A stretch of 64,000 nucleotides of DNA from Paramyrothecium sp. XJ0827 (GCA_020881915.1 JAJFPB010000006.1:2170001-2234000); one strand, 5' to 3'. Positions 25,110-37,143 are shown, counted from the first letter of the stretch. A program made the numbers and translations. Notes: generated by a model from the sequence alone, not told the origin.

Positions 25110-26953
25110 ATGTTCGGGGCAGTTAAGATGCCAACCGGGCTAGGTATGAAAGATCTGCTACACGACTTTTGGCCGTCTTTGACGGCTTCTATTGTTGCTT
25201 CCGTGTTTATTACATTTTTCATCCGAAGTCATTTTCAGAGACAGAAGAATGGGCCACCACGCCTGGGCGAAACCATTCCTTACTTGTCAAATACCTGGCA
25301 ATTCCTGAGGAACAAGAAACGCTTCATTAAGCGTTCAAAGTATCTTTTACCCCATTTAATGTTCAGTTGTGGCAACCACTAACATGAAATGCAAAGGGAA
25401 ATGCTGAGGACAAACCCCATCATTCAATATCAAATGGGGCCAGTACCAATATATCTCGTCTCTGGTGGTAGCAATATTTCAACCTTGTTCCGCGGCTCAT
25501 TCTGCACAAACCCCATGATGCTCTCAATCTTTGGCAACATCGCAGGTTACGAGCCCGTTGATGTTGCCAAATTTGCCGCCGATACTTCGGGAAGTGCCAC
25601 GAAGCCTCGCCGGCGTCATGATATTCCGCTTGAGAGGCGAATATGGTACAATTTACACCACGTTTACCACGAAGATCTCCTGAACGCGGGCTCGGTGGCA
25701 AACATGGGTTCTGCTTACCAAACTTATCTTGATGACCAGCTGTCTCTGTCTGATGTTGGAAGTATTCGAGACGGAGACTGGGTGGACGGTCGTGTAATCG
25801 AGTGTGTCAAACAATGGATGTTTGCGGCAGCGACGAGCGCAATTGTGGGCCCACGAATCATGGAAGTCAATCCGGGCTTTGCCGAAGCTTTTTGGGACTA
25901 TGAAAAGGTCGCTGAGGTGCTGGTGTATGGTCTACCCAAGTGGATCAATCCGGCCGTTCAGAAAAGGGACCAATTCCGTGCTATGTGTCGGAAATGGTAT
26001 GAGCTCGAAACCCGGCTTGACCTCGAGAATGACGGCTCTACTATTGGAAATACTGATCTACAGCGCGCGTTTGGGTCCGATTTCTCGAGGCGTTTACGCG
26101 AATGGGCCAAATCTTTCGATTTTCAAATTGACACTATGGGCGCTTGCTACAGCTTGATGTTATTTGGGTAAGTCACAACCCTAAGATACAAATCACAGCG
26201 ATTACTGATTCCTCTATGGCCTACACGCTAATTCTATTGCCATAACTTCGTGGATGTTAATGGAAGTCATCAAATCCCCCGAGCTGTTTGTAGCAGTGAG
26301 GCAAGAGGCTTCACAATGCCTCAATGAGCATGCTACTGATAGGTCGCTCAATATTCAGAGGCTCACCTCGATGCCCTTGCTACAATCGTTGTTCACCGAA
26401 ACTCTGCGTTTACACTTCAACGTAATTCTGATGCGTACTTGTATGGAAGACGTCGAGATGACGGGTATGTTGTTCGTAAAGGGACAATGGTACAAACATT
26501 GACAGAGACGGCCAATCAAGACGAGGCAGTCTGTAAGTCACCTCCTTGACTACCAGCCGATCGCTTATAATTAATGGATCGATTGCAGGGGCAGTTCCAA
26601 ATCATCCCGCCTCTGATTTCTGGGCTTACCGACACATAAAAGAGATTGAATCAGAGGACAAAGACGGACGCGTGAGAAAAGAACTGAAGTTTGTGGCACC
26701 AGGCTCGAAGATTTTTTTTCCATTTGGGGGAGGTGCCGGCATGTGTGCAGGGCGCAATTTGGCAAAATCAGAGGTGCTGCTGACAGTTGCCATGTTTGTG
26801 CTACGATTCGACGTGGACGTTGATAGCATCAGGTGGTTGAATCCTGACGGGTTTCCTTCAGACAGGCCTGCTCGAGGTGAAGATACATATTCGACTTCAG
26901 TTGCAACCTTTCCGGACAGGGAGATGAAGGTCAGGTGGAAGAGAAGATGGTAG
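25110..26953 (+). pseudogene. cytochrome P450, frameshifted, splice acceptor lost
   Basis: P450 of the same general class as its divergent neighbour. Segments: 25110-25339 (membrane anchor; a second possible ATG is at 25146), 25397-26167, about 26227-26532, 26589-26953. The haem loop FGGGAGMCAGRNLAKSE and the DFWAYRHIKE segment are intact, and ETLRLH supplies ExxR. Two lesions break it. First, the intron starting with GTAAGT at 26168 has no AG where the I-helix segment (ANSIAITSWM) resumes. Second, the frame changes by one base at about 26465: upstream reads EDVEMTG, downstream YVVRKGTMVQ in another frame. A 41-bp cryptic intron (26465-26505) would restore the frame but remove a conserved strand. 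It is either a recent pseudogene or carries a sequencing indel in the GGG run; the lost acceptor favours decay. Confidence 0.7.
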
Positions 26954-27849
26954 CAAATGGAAGGACTTATGATGAGATTTGTCCTTTATTCTCTTGGCTA
27001 AGCATCAGAAGCTGCTCTAACTTCAATGCGAATAATTCGAGATGCCGCGAGGGCGGCGTCGCTTGACCTATTGTTCTTGGTCGCAGATGATGAGAAGAGA
27101 ATATTTGCTCTCAGATTCTTCCTGAATTGTTATTGAATTGTTCTTGTCATTTAGTGTAGCAACCTCTCAGATGTAGCCCAGTGTTCATTTCATTGTCCAT
27201 GAAACTCTTATTGCGGTCAATGATATTGAGTATTTGACTCTGGGCCTCTCAGACACTCGCTCTTTGCTTCCAATTCGCGCCTATTCACAAGTTGAGTCGT
27301 ACATATCCTCTAGGCTAGTGTCAACTTGTCCACAAAACGCACTACACTTTCTTCCCTTTTCGCACTTTGCCAATCACGTCTGTAGCAAATCGAAGGTCTT
27401 CTCTACACGTGATCCTTCATCGCAACATATATGATATTAAAAGTAGAATCCACCTCAGCGACTCAGTTTCAAGTGGCAAATTTTTCTACTATTATAAACA
27501 AAATAGCATCATGAAATGCCTACTTGAAAGCCTTCATTGGTCTTCCCACAAAAAATGTAACTAGTTGCAATCAGGAGCTATCTATCCTATCCAATCAGGG
27601 CCTTGGCTTCGCTGCCCTTTGAGTCCCATGGAAAGGTGGACAGCAGAAAAGCCGTGAAATTTGATCAAGATCCAGGTTGTTCGTCAGTTCCTTGGCATTG
27701 CGGGGCAATCCTTCATGACGTAGACGATTGCGGTTGTCAGTTGGAAGTAAGAAAGATTCCCAATCATCTACTGGGCTCTTTTTTTTCTCTTACCTGCCAA
27801 TCTCACGTGCATCGTGAAAGCAGTATTTTTTCCTCACTGTATAATCACA
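26954..27849. other. intergenic
   Basis: AT-rich, about 900 bp, no gene supported. It holds the 3' side of the P450 and the promoter of the hydrolase. Confidence 0.5.
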
Positions 27850-28782
27850 ATGTCAACTACAGCCCCCTTTGAGCTACCGGAGGCCTTTCATTATAATGGC
27901 TGGACTATCAGATATTCAGTCCGTGAAACAACGAGCGGGCAAGCAACCGCGCAGAGTTGGGTTGTTTTTGTGCACGGCACTCCATGGTCCTCGGATGTTT
28001 TCAGACCTCTGACTGAGGCCCTATGGGCCACACAACAGTTCAACATTGTTTTGTATGACCTCCCTGGCTATGGTCAGTCTCAGGTTTTTGACTCTTCCGA
28101 GGCAAAGGTGCCAGATACTTCTGTGAACCTGCAAGGACGAGCTTTGGCCGCACTGCTTGACCATCTCCAACTCAGCGGACGCGATGGGTCGCGTAAACCT
28201 CAAATCGTCTCGCATGACATTGCTGGGGTGATTTCTCTAAGAGCCCATCTGCTGCACGGTTGTGAGTATCAAAGTTTATGTCTACTGGATACGAACTGTA
28301 CGCTGCCTTGGGGGGATAAACTATACAATCTTGTGCGCTCCCATCCGCTCGTCTTTGAGGAGCTTCCAGCCAATGTTTTTGAGGGCTGCTTAAGGGCTAT
28401 CATTGAGAGCGCGAGAGTTAAAGGATCGGGCCTCGGTCCGGAATGGACAGACGTGCTTGTACGTCCCTGGTTGGGCGATGCAACAGCGCTCCAATACGAC
28501 CCGCAAAAGAATTTCGTTCGGCAGATCAAGCAATCGAACGACCAAGACACTGCAGACCTTCACGATACTGATGCATTTGGTCGCGTTGGCTGTGAAGTGA
28601 AGATCCTGTGGGGAGCAGGTGATACCTGGATCCCACTTGCAAAGATGGAGAAATTGTCCCATCTTATAGGTGGTAGGGTGAAAGAGTTTGTGACAATCCC
28701 CGATGCTGGCCATCTCATCATGCTTGACCAACCCGAAAGAGTTACTTTCGAGATCAGACGATGGCTAGAGCAACACGCTTGA
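27850..28782 (+). CDS. alpha/beta hydrolase, Asp-nucleophile type
   Basis: Intronless, 310 aa. Start chosen at 27850 (good context, TCACAATGTC), where the family homology begins. It has the oxyanion segment HGTPWS (42-47), a nucleophile elbow SHDIAG (121-126) with Asp123 where esterases have Ser, the acid-loop candidate WGAGDTWIP and the catalytic His in DAGHLIML. A His-Asp elbow is the pattern of haloalkane/haloacetate dehalogenases and epoxide hydrolases, which attack through an Asp-alkyl ester. A role on an epoxide or a C-halogen or C-C bond in the polyketide is therefore more likely than simple ester hydrolysis. It follows the two P450s, which could supply an epoxide. The cap region contains LLDTNCTLPWGD. 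Cluster membership is inferred from position. Confidence 0.85.
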   Translation: MSTTAPFELPEAFHYNGWTIRYSVRETTSGQATAQSWVVFVHGTPWSSDVFRPLTEALWATQQFNIVLYDLPGYGQSQVFDSSEAKVPDTSVNLQGRALAALLDHLQLSGRDGSRKPQIVSHDIAGVISLRAHLLHGCEYQSLCLLDTNCTLPWGDKLYNLVRSHPLVFEELPANVFEGCLRAIIESARVKGSGLGPEWTDVLVRPWLGDATALQYDPQKNFVRQIKQSNDQDTADLHDTDAFGRVGCEVKILWGAGDTWIPLAKMEKLSHLIGGRVKEFVTIPDAGHLIMLDQPERVTFEIRRWLEQHA

Positions 28783-30002
28783 TACGAATTTTCTAGCAAT
28801 TCAGGCGTATAAAGTGTTTTGTCCGCGAATTGCATATGAAGACGATGTCCTAGATTAAGCGCCTTCTGTTGTCAGGCACCTCGTCGAAAAACTCCATTCC
28901 CTTATAAGCGGACCTACTACATGGTGATGCCTTTATTACACCTCATGCAATCGGCCATCTTTCTGCTCCTTCCAATTCTCAAATCCAATGCCCGCCTTTG
29001 CTTTGAAAAGATTACTTCATCATACTTCTGCTAATGAGCTTCAAGAGGGTGGATTTTGGACTATGGGAATGGCGAGCACACCTGCACCATTTCCTTTGCG
29101 AAAATGACCCCGGCCACTATTGCGAACCACAACGCGGATGTTGCGTTGTTCGGTGAAGGCTAGACCTGTTTGGATCTCGGTGACAAAGAAAGCAAAACGC
29201 ATCAAAAACGTAGCTAACAAGAACCTAACGAGAAATAAGCTTCGCGATGAGATTGCAGCCAGCATCGGCGAAAATGCACTGCATGGGTGAAGCAGACTGC
29301 CAACTTGACAACTCGCAGGCACAGGTATGACTTTCATAACTCTACATCCGACGATCTCGTTCGACGCGTTTGTACCCCGCCAAGACATTGAGTAGTTGGT
29401 GCACCTAGGGTAATGAAAGTGGAAGCAAATTAGAGCATAGTGCTGGTCTTGCTCCACAAGGACGAGTGATATCCTGTGTAGAGAAACCAGCCAAGCTTGC
29501 TTACATGACCCCTCCTAATTGAACCTACAGCGCTCTGCAGGCCGGTTGTTGAGCGATTCAGCAGCTTGTTGTTGAACGAATCAGCGTCGTTGGCGTTAGT
29601 GATGACAAATGGGTTCCCGCGCGGGTATGACCAATCTAGGCGAAAAGAGCCTGGGCCTGTTGGCACATGAGCCGGCGCCCGGAATCTAATGTGGGATACC
29701 CGAGATTTGTGCGATTCTCCAGCGCTTCGTCTCAGCCTCGGGCGGTGCATTTGTTATTCCCAAGACGGAAATAGTCGTGTAACGTTAAGAGAAACCCATT
29801 TTGTTAGCGACTGGTGCCGGCACAAGGTGGGGCTTCACGGGTGCACTTCTGTATATATCAGATCCCGCAATCCGCCTTTGTTCCTGAATTGCACATCCAC
29901 TACTTGGGCAACTGCGCGCACTGCATGATCTTTGCACTCAAACGAAGCCAAAGATTGAATTTCGATCTGAAGACCACATTGACGAGAACATTTACTTCGA
30001 AA
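28783..30002. other. intergenic, promoter of LigB-like gene
   Basis: No gene supported in 1.2 kb. A TATATA box-like site (29852-29857) lies about 150 bp before the next start codon. A weak imperfect direct repeat (TTGTTGAGCGATTCAGC / TTGTTGAACGAATCAGC) lies at about 29550-29586. Confidence 0.5.
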
Positions 30003-31005
30003 ATGACGGTGGCTCCGGTGATTGCTCTGTCGCATGGAGGTGGTAAGTCGAACATGGCAGCTACTGAGATGGGCACCCAATCTCATGGACATACGAAAAG
30101 ATCTCATTTGACTTACACTTGCACAGGTCCCATGCCCATCCTGGGTGACCCCGGCCATGAATCCATCACCAACTCCCTCAAGAACCGCGTTCCCAAGCTC
30201 CTTGGCCTCGGTACGCCCTCACAACCACGAGCCATTGTACTCATCACTGCGCACTGGCAGACGGCGCAGCCGACCATCTCGTCTGCCAAGTCGCACTCGT
30301 TGCTGTATGACTACTACGGCTTCCCGCCCGCCGCGTACCAGCTCAAGTACCCGGCACCGGGCGAGCCCGACGTGGCGCGTGAGGTCAAGGCCGCCCTGGA
30401 GGGGGAAGGGCTGAAGCCCGAGCTGGACGGAGAGCGGGGGTGGGACCACGGCGTCTTCATCCCCATGATGCTGGTCGCGCCCGAGGCCAAGGTGCCGATC
30501 GTGCAGGTGTCGGTGCTGGAGTCGGAGGATCCGGAGACGCATCTGAGGATGGGCGCCGCGTTGGCGAAGCTACGAGAATCCAACATTGCAATTGGTAGGT
30601 CGAATTCGGATCGGGAATGAAGATGATGACTTTGGACGTGAACTGATTACTGGGGTGATTATTACAGTTGGCTCTGGCTTTGCCTCCTTTCACAACCTCG
30701 GCACCATGCGGTCACTGATGAGCGCAAGCGAAGCCCGAGCTGCCTTCCGCCCAAGGTCAGACAAGTGGAACGACGCGCTGACGAGCGCCGTTGGGCAGCC
30801 CACCAGGGCCGAACGCGCGGAGAAGCTGAAGGAATGGAGGCAATTCCCGCATGCCGATGAGATGCACCCGCCCCATGGAGGCGAGCATTTCATGCCGCTA
30901 CTGGTGTGCGCGGGCGCGGCTAACGACGGCGAGGCAACGGGCAATTACATCGACGCGTTTGTGGGCGTCAACATCTTCACATACTACTGGGGAGCCAAGC
31001 TGTGA
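30003..31005 (+). CDS. extradiol ring-cleavage dioxygenase, LigB/DODA type
   Basis: Exons 30003-30042, 30127-30594 and 30668-31005 give 281 aa, the usual length of plant/fungal DODA-like class III extradiol dioxygenases. These non-haem Fe(II) or Zn enzymes open catechol-type rings. Motifs: HGGG at residue 11, TAHW, WDHGVFIPM and HNLG, with the metal and proton-shuttle His residues spread over these segments. The first intron (84 bp) has no stop and is in frame; if retained it would insert 28 residues directly after the first metal-binding HGGG. It is transcribed in tandem with the downstream glutamine amidotransferase but with its own promoter. It is probably a conserved gene rather than a cluster member. 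Confidence 0.88.
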
Positions 31006-31688
31006 TCCAGCCCCGACCCCCAACCCCAGTACGCTTAGCTGGCCAAATAGAAGGAAAAAAATCCGGATCGCAGCCTTTGAGACACGTGGAGGCCACCTGA
31101 GTCGTCTGCCCTGTGAAGTCAGCCGAGAGAATCGATCTAGAACCAATGTAAGGAACTTGGAACAATGCATGCCGGTCGGCTTGGCGGATGATCGCAGCCC
31201 AGCCCTAGGCTATGCCATGCAGCATTGGCAGCTCGCCTTTTGCCTGGTGTCCAAGCCCTCCAATTGCAAGAAACGGCATTCCCTTTCCATTGCTTTCCCT
31301 GTTACCTGCAGTTCTGGCGTGTCTTTCCCGAGCCCGCCAAGCAAGCCATTGTCTGAGTCGCCGCTCAGCGCCTCTTTCGAGGTGATGACGGGATGGGCCC
31401 ATAGCTGCGGAGCCGCGCGGGCGCCAAGAACGAACGCTCGGCAAATACAGCCAGACAGCAAATAGTTTTAGCTCATAGAAATTGAGTTTCGATGTCAGGA
31501 ATAACTGACCCTGCGATAATTCGCCGCCAGGCTAGAAAAAATGCGTGGAATGGGCACTTAGTGACGTCAGTGTCGACATTTTGCATAACAATACGAGTCA
31601 TTCATCTGAGAGAGAAGATGAGCTTGTCTCTCCTTCTGCCTGAGACATCGTCAAGCGTACAAGCATACAGAACAGTTCAGCAATCAAA
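31006..31688. other. intergenic
   Basis: No gene supported; 3' region of the dioxygenase and promoter of the amidotransferase-like gene. Confidence 0.5.
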
Positions 31689-32603
31689 ATGGCGAAGCAT
31701 TACAAGCCCACAATTAACGCGTCCGTCATCAAGGTCTTCGTGCTCGAGACTGATGAGACGCACCCCGAGCGTAATGAGTCCTTCGCGGAGATCCTGCATC
31801 ACCACTTCGCAAAGGCTGGTGCCGCACACAAGCCGCCCCTGGGCGTGGAGACGGAGCAGGAGTTTGTTGTGACGGAGATGGGAGGCAGGGTACCAAAGGC
31901 GGAAGAGTTCGAAGGCTATGATGGCCTGTTGATAACGGGGAGTCGGTATGATGCGCATGGGGATGACCCGTGGATCCTGGATCTGTTGAAGTTGTTGAAG
32001 GGTAAGTTCCAGTCATTTCAGTGACTGACGAATAACAAAACACTGACTTCCAATTAAGAACTATGGATTAGCCGACCAGATTTCCGCTTCACGGGTGTCT
32101 GCTTCGGCATGCAGCTCCTCGCCCGGCTACTCGGCGGCAAAGTCGGCGAAGCCCCTAGCGGCGACTGGGAGCTCGCCCACACTAAGGTCTTCCTCTCGCC
32201 CACGGGCCAGCGGCTCTTCCGCACCAAGGACGACGCCGTCTACCTGCACCAGATGCACAAGGACCAGGTGCTCGAGGCGCCGACGGTCGAGTCCTCGGAC
32301 GGCCTGCTGGCGCCGGGCACCGAGGTGCACTGCTGGGGCTGGACCGACCACACGCCCATCCAGGGCCTGTACATCCCGAACCGGCTCTTCACGACGCAGG
32401 CGCACATTGCCTTTGACGAGGACATGGTGCGCCGGCAAATCGAGATGCGCCTCGAAAGCGGCGGCATCCAGGACAAGGACCAGGCGGACCAGGCGGCCGA
32501 GACGGCGCACCTGGAGCACGATGGCATCGAGGTGGCGGCTGCGATTCTGCGGCTGTTCAAGTTCGACGAGGAGGATGTGGAGGAGTTCGGGGCCCAGAAC
32601 TGA
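31689..32603 (+). CDS. class I glutamine amidotransferase-like protein
   Basis: Exons 31689-32001 and 32059-32603 give 285 aa, made of a single GATase1 domain. The nucleophile elbow GVCFGMQLLARLLGG carries Cys119; a His in the LHQMHKDQV segment and an acidic residue in QAHIAFDEDM complete the presumed triad. GLLITGSRYDAHGDDPW is the oxyanion-side loop. The family includes stand-alone GMP-synthase-like amidotransferases and gamma-glutamyl peptidases of plants and fungi, so it may act on glutathione conjugates or release ammonia for a partner. The specific substrate is unknown. The short intron interrupts the domain just before the Cys strand. Confidence 0.88.
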
Positions 32604-32687
32604 GATTGGGCCAGGTTTACTGTATTATTATGACACAATATAATCTAGCGAAATGATGAAACGGCATTACATTTATGGGGTTTGTTT

Positions 32688-34864
32688 TCACACAAGTTGG
32701 AAGCATGTCTTGACGCCCTCGGGCTCCCAGGTTGCAGGGGGTTTTGACGAGGTACGGAAAAGGAAGCCGATCCGCTGAAATTGCTGCCCATTTGCCTCGG
32801 TCGGTTGTGTTTTGGAGTGCTTGAGGACCAGGCCAGCCTCGCAGACGTGCTCCTGTTTGGGCGACGCTGACCCAAATGTGCCGAGCGTAAAAAAGATGAC
32901 GTTTTGTAGGCTTTCTTTCAGGTCTGCCACGGAGTTCCAGAAGCGAAAGTCGGCGGTGAAGGCATTGAGGGGACGTGTTCCCTTGGTTCTCTCAACCGAT
33001 GTGCCAGGCTCCGACGAACTACTACCGTCTGATGGAGCCGATACGTCTTCCTTGGGTAATGCTGTTGTATGCGGCACGGAGCCATCTAGAATCTTGATCT
33101 TGCAGTCCCAAAGGAACGACGGATCATTTATTAACCTTGCATCAGGCTCATTCAGTTCCAGCTCCAGCGTCACAGGGACCAAGAAACCCGACACGTTCAG
33201 AGCCTGGCCATATTCCACTTCAGTTCCACAAAGTTCAGGAGTCTGGCCTTCGGTTGACGTAAATTGAACATTGTAAGAGGGGTGTAACTCAATTGCTGGC
33301 CAGTTGACCGCATGATCAGCGGCCGATGCCCAGGTCCACGAAGGGCCGGACCTTGGTCGTCCAGGAGGGCTGGCCGTCGGGCCGCCATGATGCCAGACGA
33401 GTTTCCAAGGCAGATCCTCTCTCAGTGTATCGGACCAGAGGCCGGACATGTATTTGCCTTCTCGGCATTCCTAGTTGTGTCAGCGATGAGCTATAAGTGC
33501 TACCCGTATTTTCTAGATCAGGCTCCTACCTCAAATCTGTTTGCAATACCTCTCAGGGCAGGAAGCTTATCTGTCTTGACCGACAATTTCCTGAGAGAGT
33601 ATTCTGTGACCATAGTTTTCCAGAGTCGAGCTATTTCCCTCTGCTCGAGCCGTTCGATGTTGACATACAAATGCCTGGTAGCGAAACGGTTAATGAATCT
33701 TGGTTGCCCATAGGTGCGATCATTGAAAGGGCCCTGCGTTACAGAACATGTGCAAGAAACGTCTTCGCGGCATTCCCAGAATACCTCGTCCCTTCCAATG
33801 CAGAGAAAGCGCCTCGAAAGAATATGCTCTTGAAGAGTCCAGCCCCGGGTTGTAAGAGGGAGCCTGCCACGGAAGTGGGCTATGCGACGCCGCAGGTAAA
33901 CTTCGTGAACTACTCCTCCAAAGGTTATATGACAGGAACGTGGCTTGACAACACTCTCATCGGGCTCCACGAAAAACCCTTCCTCATCCCCAGAGCTTGC
34001 TCCTGCGGCAAGCGTCAAGTAGGCATTCCTGTAGACGTCCCCCATTATTTTGCAATGGTACGCCCAGTCTACCTGGTCATCCTGTATTATGCATAATGAA
34101 TCAACCCATATATAGCGAAGACCGAGCTCCCTTGTGATTTCAATGGCATCGAATATTGTCCTTGGCAGCTCGGAAACAGGAATATTTGTCTCGTTCGCTG
34201 AGAGTGTATGCGAAGTAGAAAGGTGCCTTGATTTCGTCGGCCCCCAACAATGACTCAGAGCAACGTAGCGAGCGCCTGTTGTTGTGACCAGGCGAACTGG
34301 GTCTTCATGTTTGGTCCCTATGTCAAGTAATCGTGGTGGGCAGAATGCCGATGCTTCGCGGCAACTCGCATGGCGACTCTCACACGCATGAAGCCAGTCT
34401 TTCATACGTTCGAGGTTGTCGACCAATGCAGTGCTCTCTGGGAGCAGAGAAGCACAACGAACATTTCTGAGACGAGGTCGATCTACTCTTTTGATTAAAA
34501 AGATGCAAAAAGAGCCACATCGACTTGTCCTACCTGGTAGAGTGAAGATGTCTAATTCAATCTGTTTCAGTGTTTCTGGAGTCCTCCAAAAGAGCTTGAC
34601 TTCCAACTCAGCCCATTTATCTACAGTAACGGTCATGAAAGCACGTGCTCGCAGTTCGATGCCTGGAAGATACGAAGTCCACGCCTCGTGCAGAATGATG
34701 CATCCTGAGCATTCAGTAATTGCGGATGCTCGCAGCTCATCGTACTTGATGCTCCGGGACACGTAGCCTTCACTGTTAGGATCGGTTGGGCATGACAAGA
34801 AAATGCACACCTGACAATCCTCCATTGGCTGGTGTGCCTCTTGGAGTTGCCAAGTAGACACCAT
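32688..34864 (-). CDS. HET-domain protein (heterokaryon incompatibility)
   Basis: Exons 34864-33530 and 33470-32688 (minus strand) give 705 aa. The HET domain begins with RYVALSHCWG (about 199-208) and continues with YIWVDSLCIIQDD (251-263) and RGWTLQEHILSRRFL, the three hallmark blocks. A cysteine-containing N-terminal segment precedes it and a beta-rich C-terminal region of about 250 aa follows. HET proteins trigger cell death when genetically different hyphae fuse; expression from an incompatible allele is toxic to the cell, and each species has many paralogues. The 3' end is only 84 bp from the convergent amidotransferase-like gene. It probably lies beside the secondary-metabolite genes by chance, as HET genes are common in variable regions. 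Confidence 0.9.
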
Positions 34865-36202
34865 GATTTCGACCCACGAACTGTGAGCTGATTGTTCGAG
34901 ATGACGCTCATCTCATTATCGACATTTGGGGAAACCCTGTTAAGTATTAGGCCAGTTGCGGGGGACTTGCGCAATCAAGCTCTCAGCAGCATCATGTTGC
35001 GGAACGAGAGGTATTGAATCTGCCCAGGCTCCCGTGCGGCGCATGAAACTGGAACTTGGTAAGAAACCAGCAAAAAAGACAGCTTGAAAAGGCCGTGTGC
35101 ACTCACGTGAGCATGTTCTCCATAAAAAATTGAGATGCTTGCATGTGGTTTCCCTTCCCAAAAAGAACTTCCTAAATCAGCGAGCCTAGATCCTTCCCGT
35201 CTCGACCTGGGGCTGAAGAATAATCTACCCAGCTTCCCGCCATTTTAATGGCCATCGTTAGAGTTGCAAAAGCTCTACCATGAGTGATCTTCATCCCTCC
35301 AACCAGGGATAATTTTTGTTAAGCGCTGAAGTTGTCGACAAAAATTCCGTACATCCAGGGTCTCTCTGAGAGAGTGTTAAATGCCTTCAGTTGAAAGCAT
35401 GACTTGGCGCTTCCGGGGTCCATGAAAATACCAACGTATCTCGCGCGAATAGGTTGGTACATTGGGTTATTTCATGGTTGAAGATAACGTGTGACACAAT
35501 CCCTGATGAAGATTGAGACAACGGGCCAGCATATAAGTGATCAAAGCAGTAGCGGGATAGATTTCTGGACGGCTGGCAAAGGGATCTCAAAATAAAGAGA
35601 CACCAAAGACTAATTGATCACATTGTAACGTCCTGGTTCTTTTTCTACAGTATATTCGTCTTTCATTCAGCTGCATTCAGCAGCCTTCACGTCATATCAA
35701 ACAAAATGCGTAACACTTGACTTCTCCCACCCCCTAACCTCACCCGTTACACCCCCCTCTACTAGCAGTAAACAGCAAGCATATTAAAAAAGGATCAAGA
35801 TAATTTGCCTTGCCATTGGCCTCCTGTAATTGTCACTGCATGTATTGATACATAAGACTCGTTATGTACGTAATGTAAGGAGTTCTACAACATTCTTTAC
35901 ATACATGTAATCCTACTGAGCCTTGAGGATGGTAGGGCACGGTTGATTTTAACACTCACTCAACGAATAGGCGCAAAACATGATCCTCCTACTGATCGAA
36001 GCAGTCGAAGAAGATAGGCAGCTGTTCTTGTGCATCTAACTTTTATCGAGTATATGATTGCAGAAGACCAGGATCTGGTATTTGATGCTAAAGAGAACGC
36101 ACCTGCGTAGATGAAACTGTCTTTGTGTTCCTATTTATTGGAAAGTTGACGAAGCCACCGTCTAATCCATTCTGGTAACCAAACACACAGATTTTATGTC
36201 AT
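34865..36202. other. intergenic, AT-rich
   Basis: About 1.3 kb with no supported gene. It contains the HET-gene promoter and the 3' flank of the aldo/keto reductase. Confidence 0.5.
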
Positions 36203-37143
36203 TCATCCCGACAGCTCCTTCAGGAGCTTCCGAAACTCTTCAATATCTGGTTGCAATTCTTCCATAATGCGCTCACCTGTTAATAGCTTGGTGATGGTCT
36301 CCAAATCCTTTAACATCCTCTCCGGCTTAGTCGTGCCATTAAGAACCTGCGTGCCTCCAAGGCCCAAGATGAGAACGTAGAAGGCAAGTTCCTTTTCAAC
36401 TCCAAGCTTTTCTGCCACCGATGCGAGGAGCGGAGACTCCATGACGTCCGGGTTATGCTTCAGCATCCAATATGCCTGATAGGTGATCCCATGCTCTATG
36501 CAGAAATCTCTTAGGTCAGAGTCAAACCCCGTCTCTTTATAGAAGCGGTTCTGTACAAAAGCTGGCTTCACAGTCGCAGCTTCATATATCTGCTTGAGCT
36601 TTGGGAGGTCGAAGTTGGAAACGCCAAGAGCCCGAATGGTGTGTGGTACATATGACTCGAAGACTTTCCACGCGGCGAGGGTATCAGCTTCGTCCTGGAA
36701 GAAGACGTGCAGAAAGAGTACGTCGATGTAATCGACCTGGAGATGTTCAAGACTTTGCTTGACCGACTCTCTGATCTGATCCTCAATACTCTGATCAGGG
36801 TTAAATGGGATTTTATCCTTGGCATGGCCCCAGATTGGCATGTACTTTGTTTGGATCTGAAAGTTCACGAGTTAGTCCCATCAATACTCAAATAACATAG
36901 GCCCCGCGATAGAAACGCATCTTGGCGAGTGTCATCACGTACAAACAAATCGCTACGCTTCATCCCAGCCTTGATTGCCGCGGCGATACCATCACCGGCC
37001 AGAGACTCGTCGTAGGCCGTTGGATAATTTGCAGTATCTATGCCTGTGAAACCATTCTTGATGGCCGTCTCTGTGAGTGTTGCGGTGGAACCCTCCTTCC
37101 AAGCTGTTCCATAAAGAACAAGCGGAGGGGTGCGTGAGGACAT
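36203..37143 (-). CDS. aldo/keto reductase
   Basis: Exons 37143-36943 and 36856-36203 (minus strand) give 284 aa. An NADPH-dependent carbonyl reductase with an (alpha/beta)8 barrel. The conserved segments are GIDTANYPTAYDE (catalytic Asp/Tyr region), the spliced IQTKY (catalytic Lys) and VLFLHVF (catalytic His). GVSNFDLPKLKQIY is the AKR signature 2 region. The coenzyme-binding C-terminal part reads LGLGGTQVLNGTTKPERM. The nearest neighbour is a UstYa-like gene, divergent across 0.9 kb. It may therefore serve either the candidate peptide pathway or the polyketide pathway; nothing in the sequence decides. Confidence 0.88.

Noticed and set aside
26465..26505. 41-bp cryptic intron in the second P450
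   Set aside because: Splice signals exist and the frame would be restored, but it is shorter than the other introns here and removes a conserved segment.
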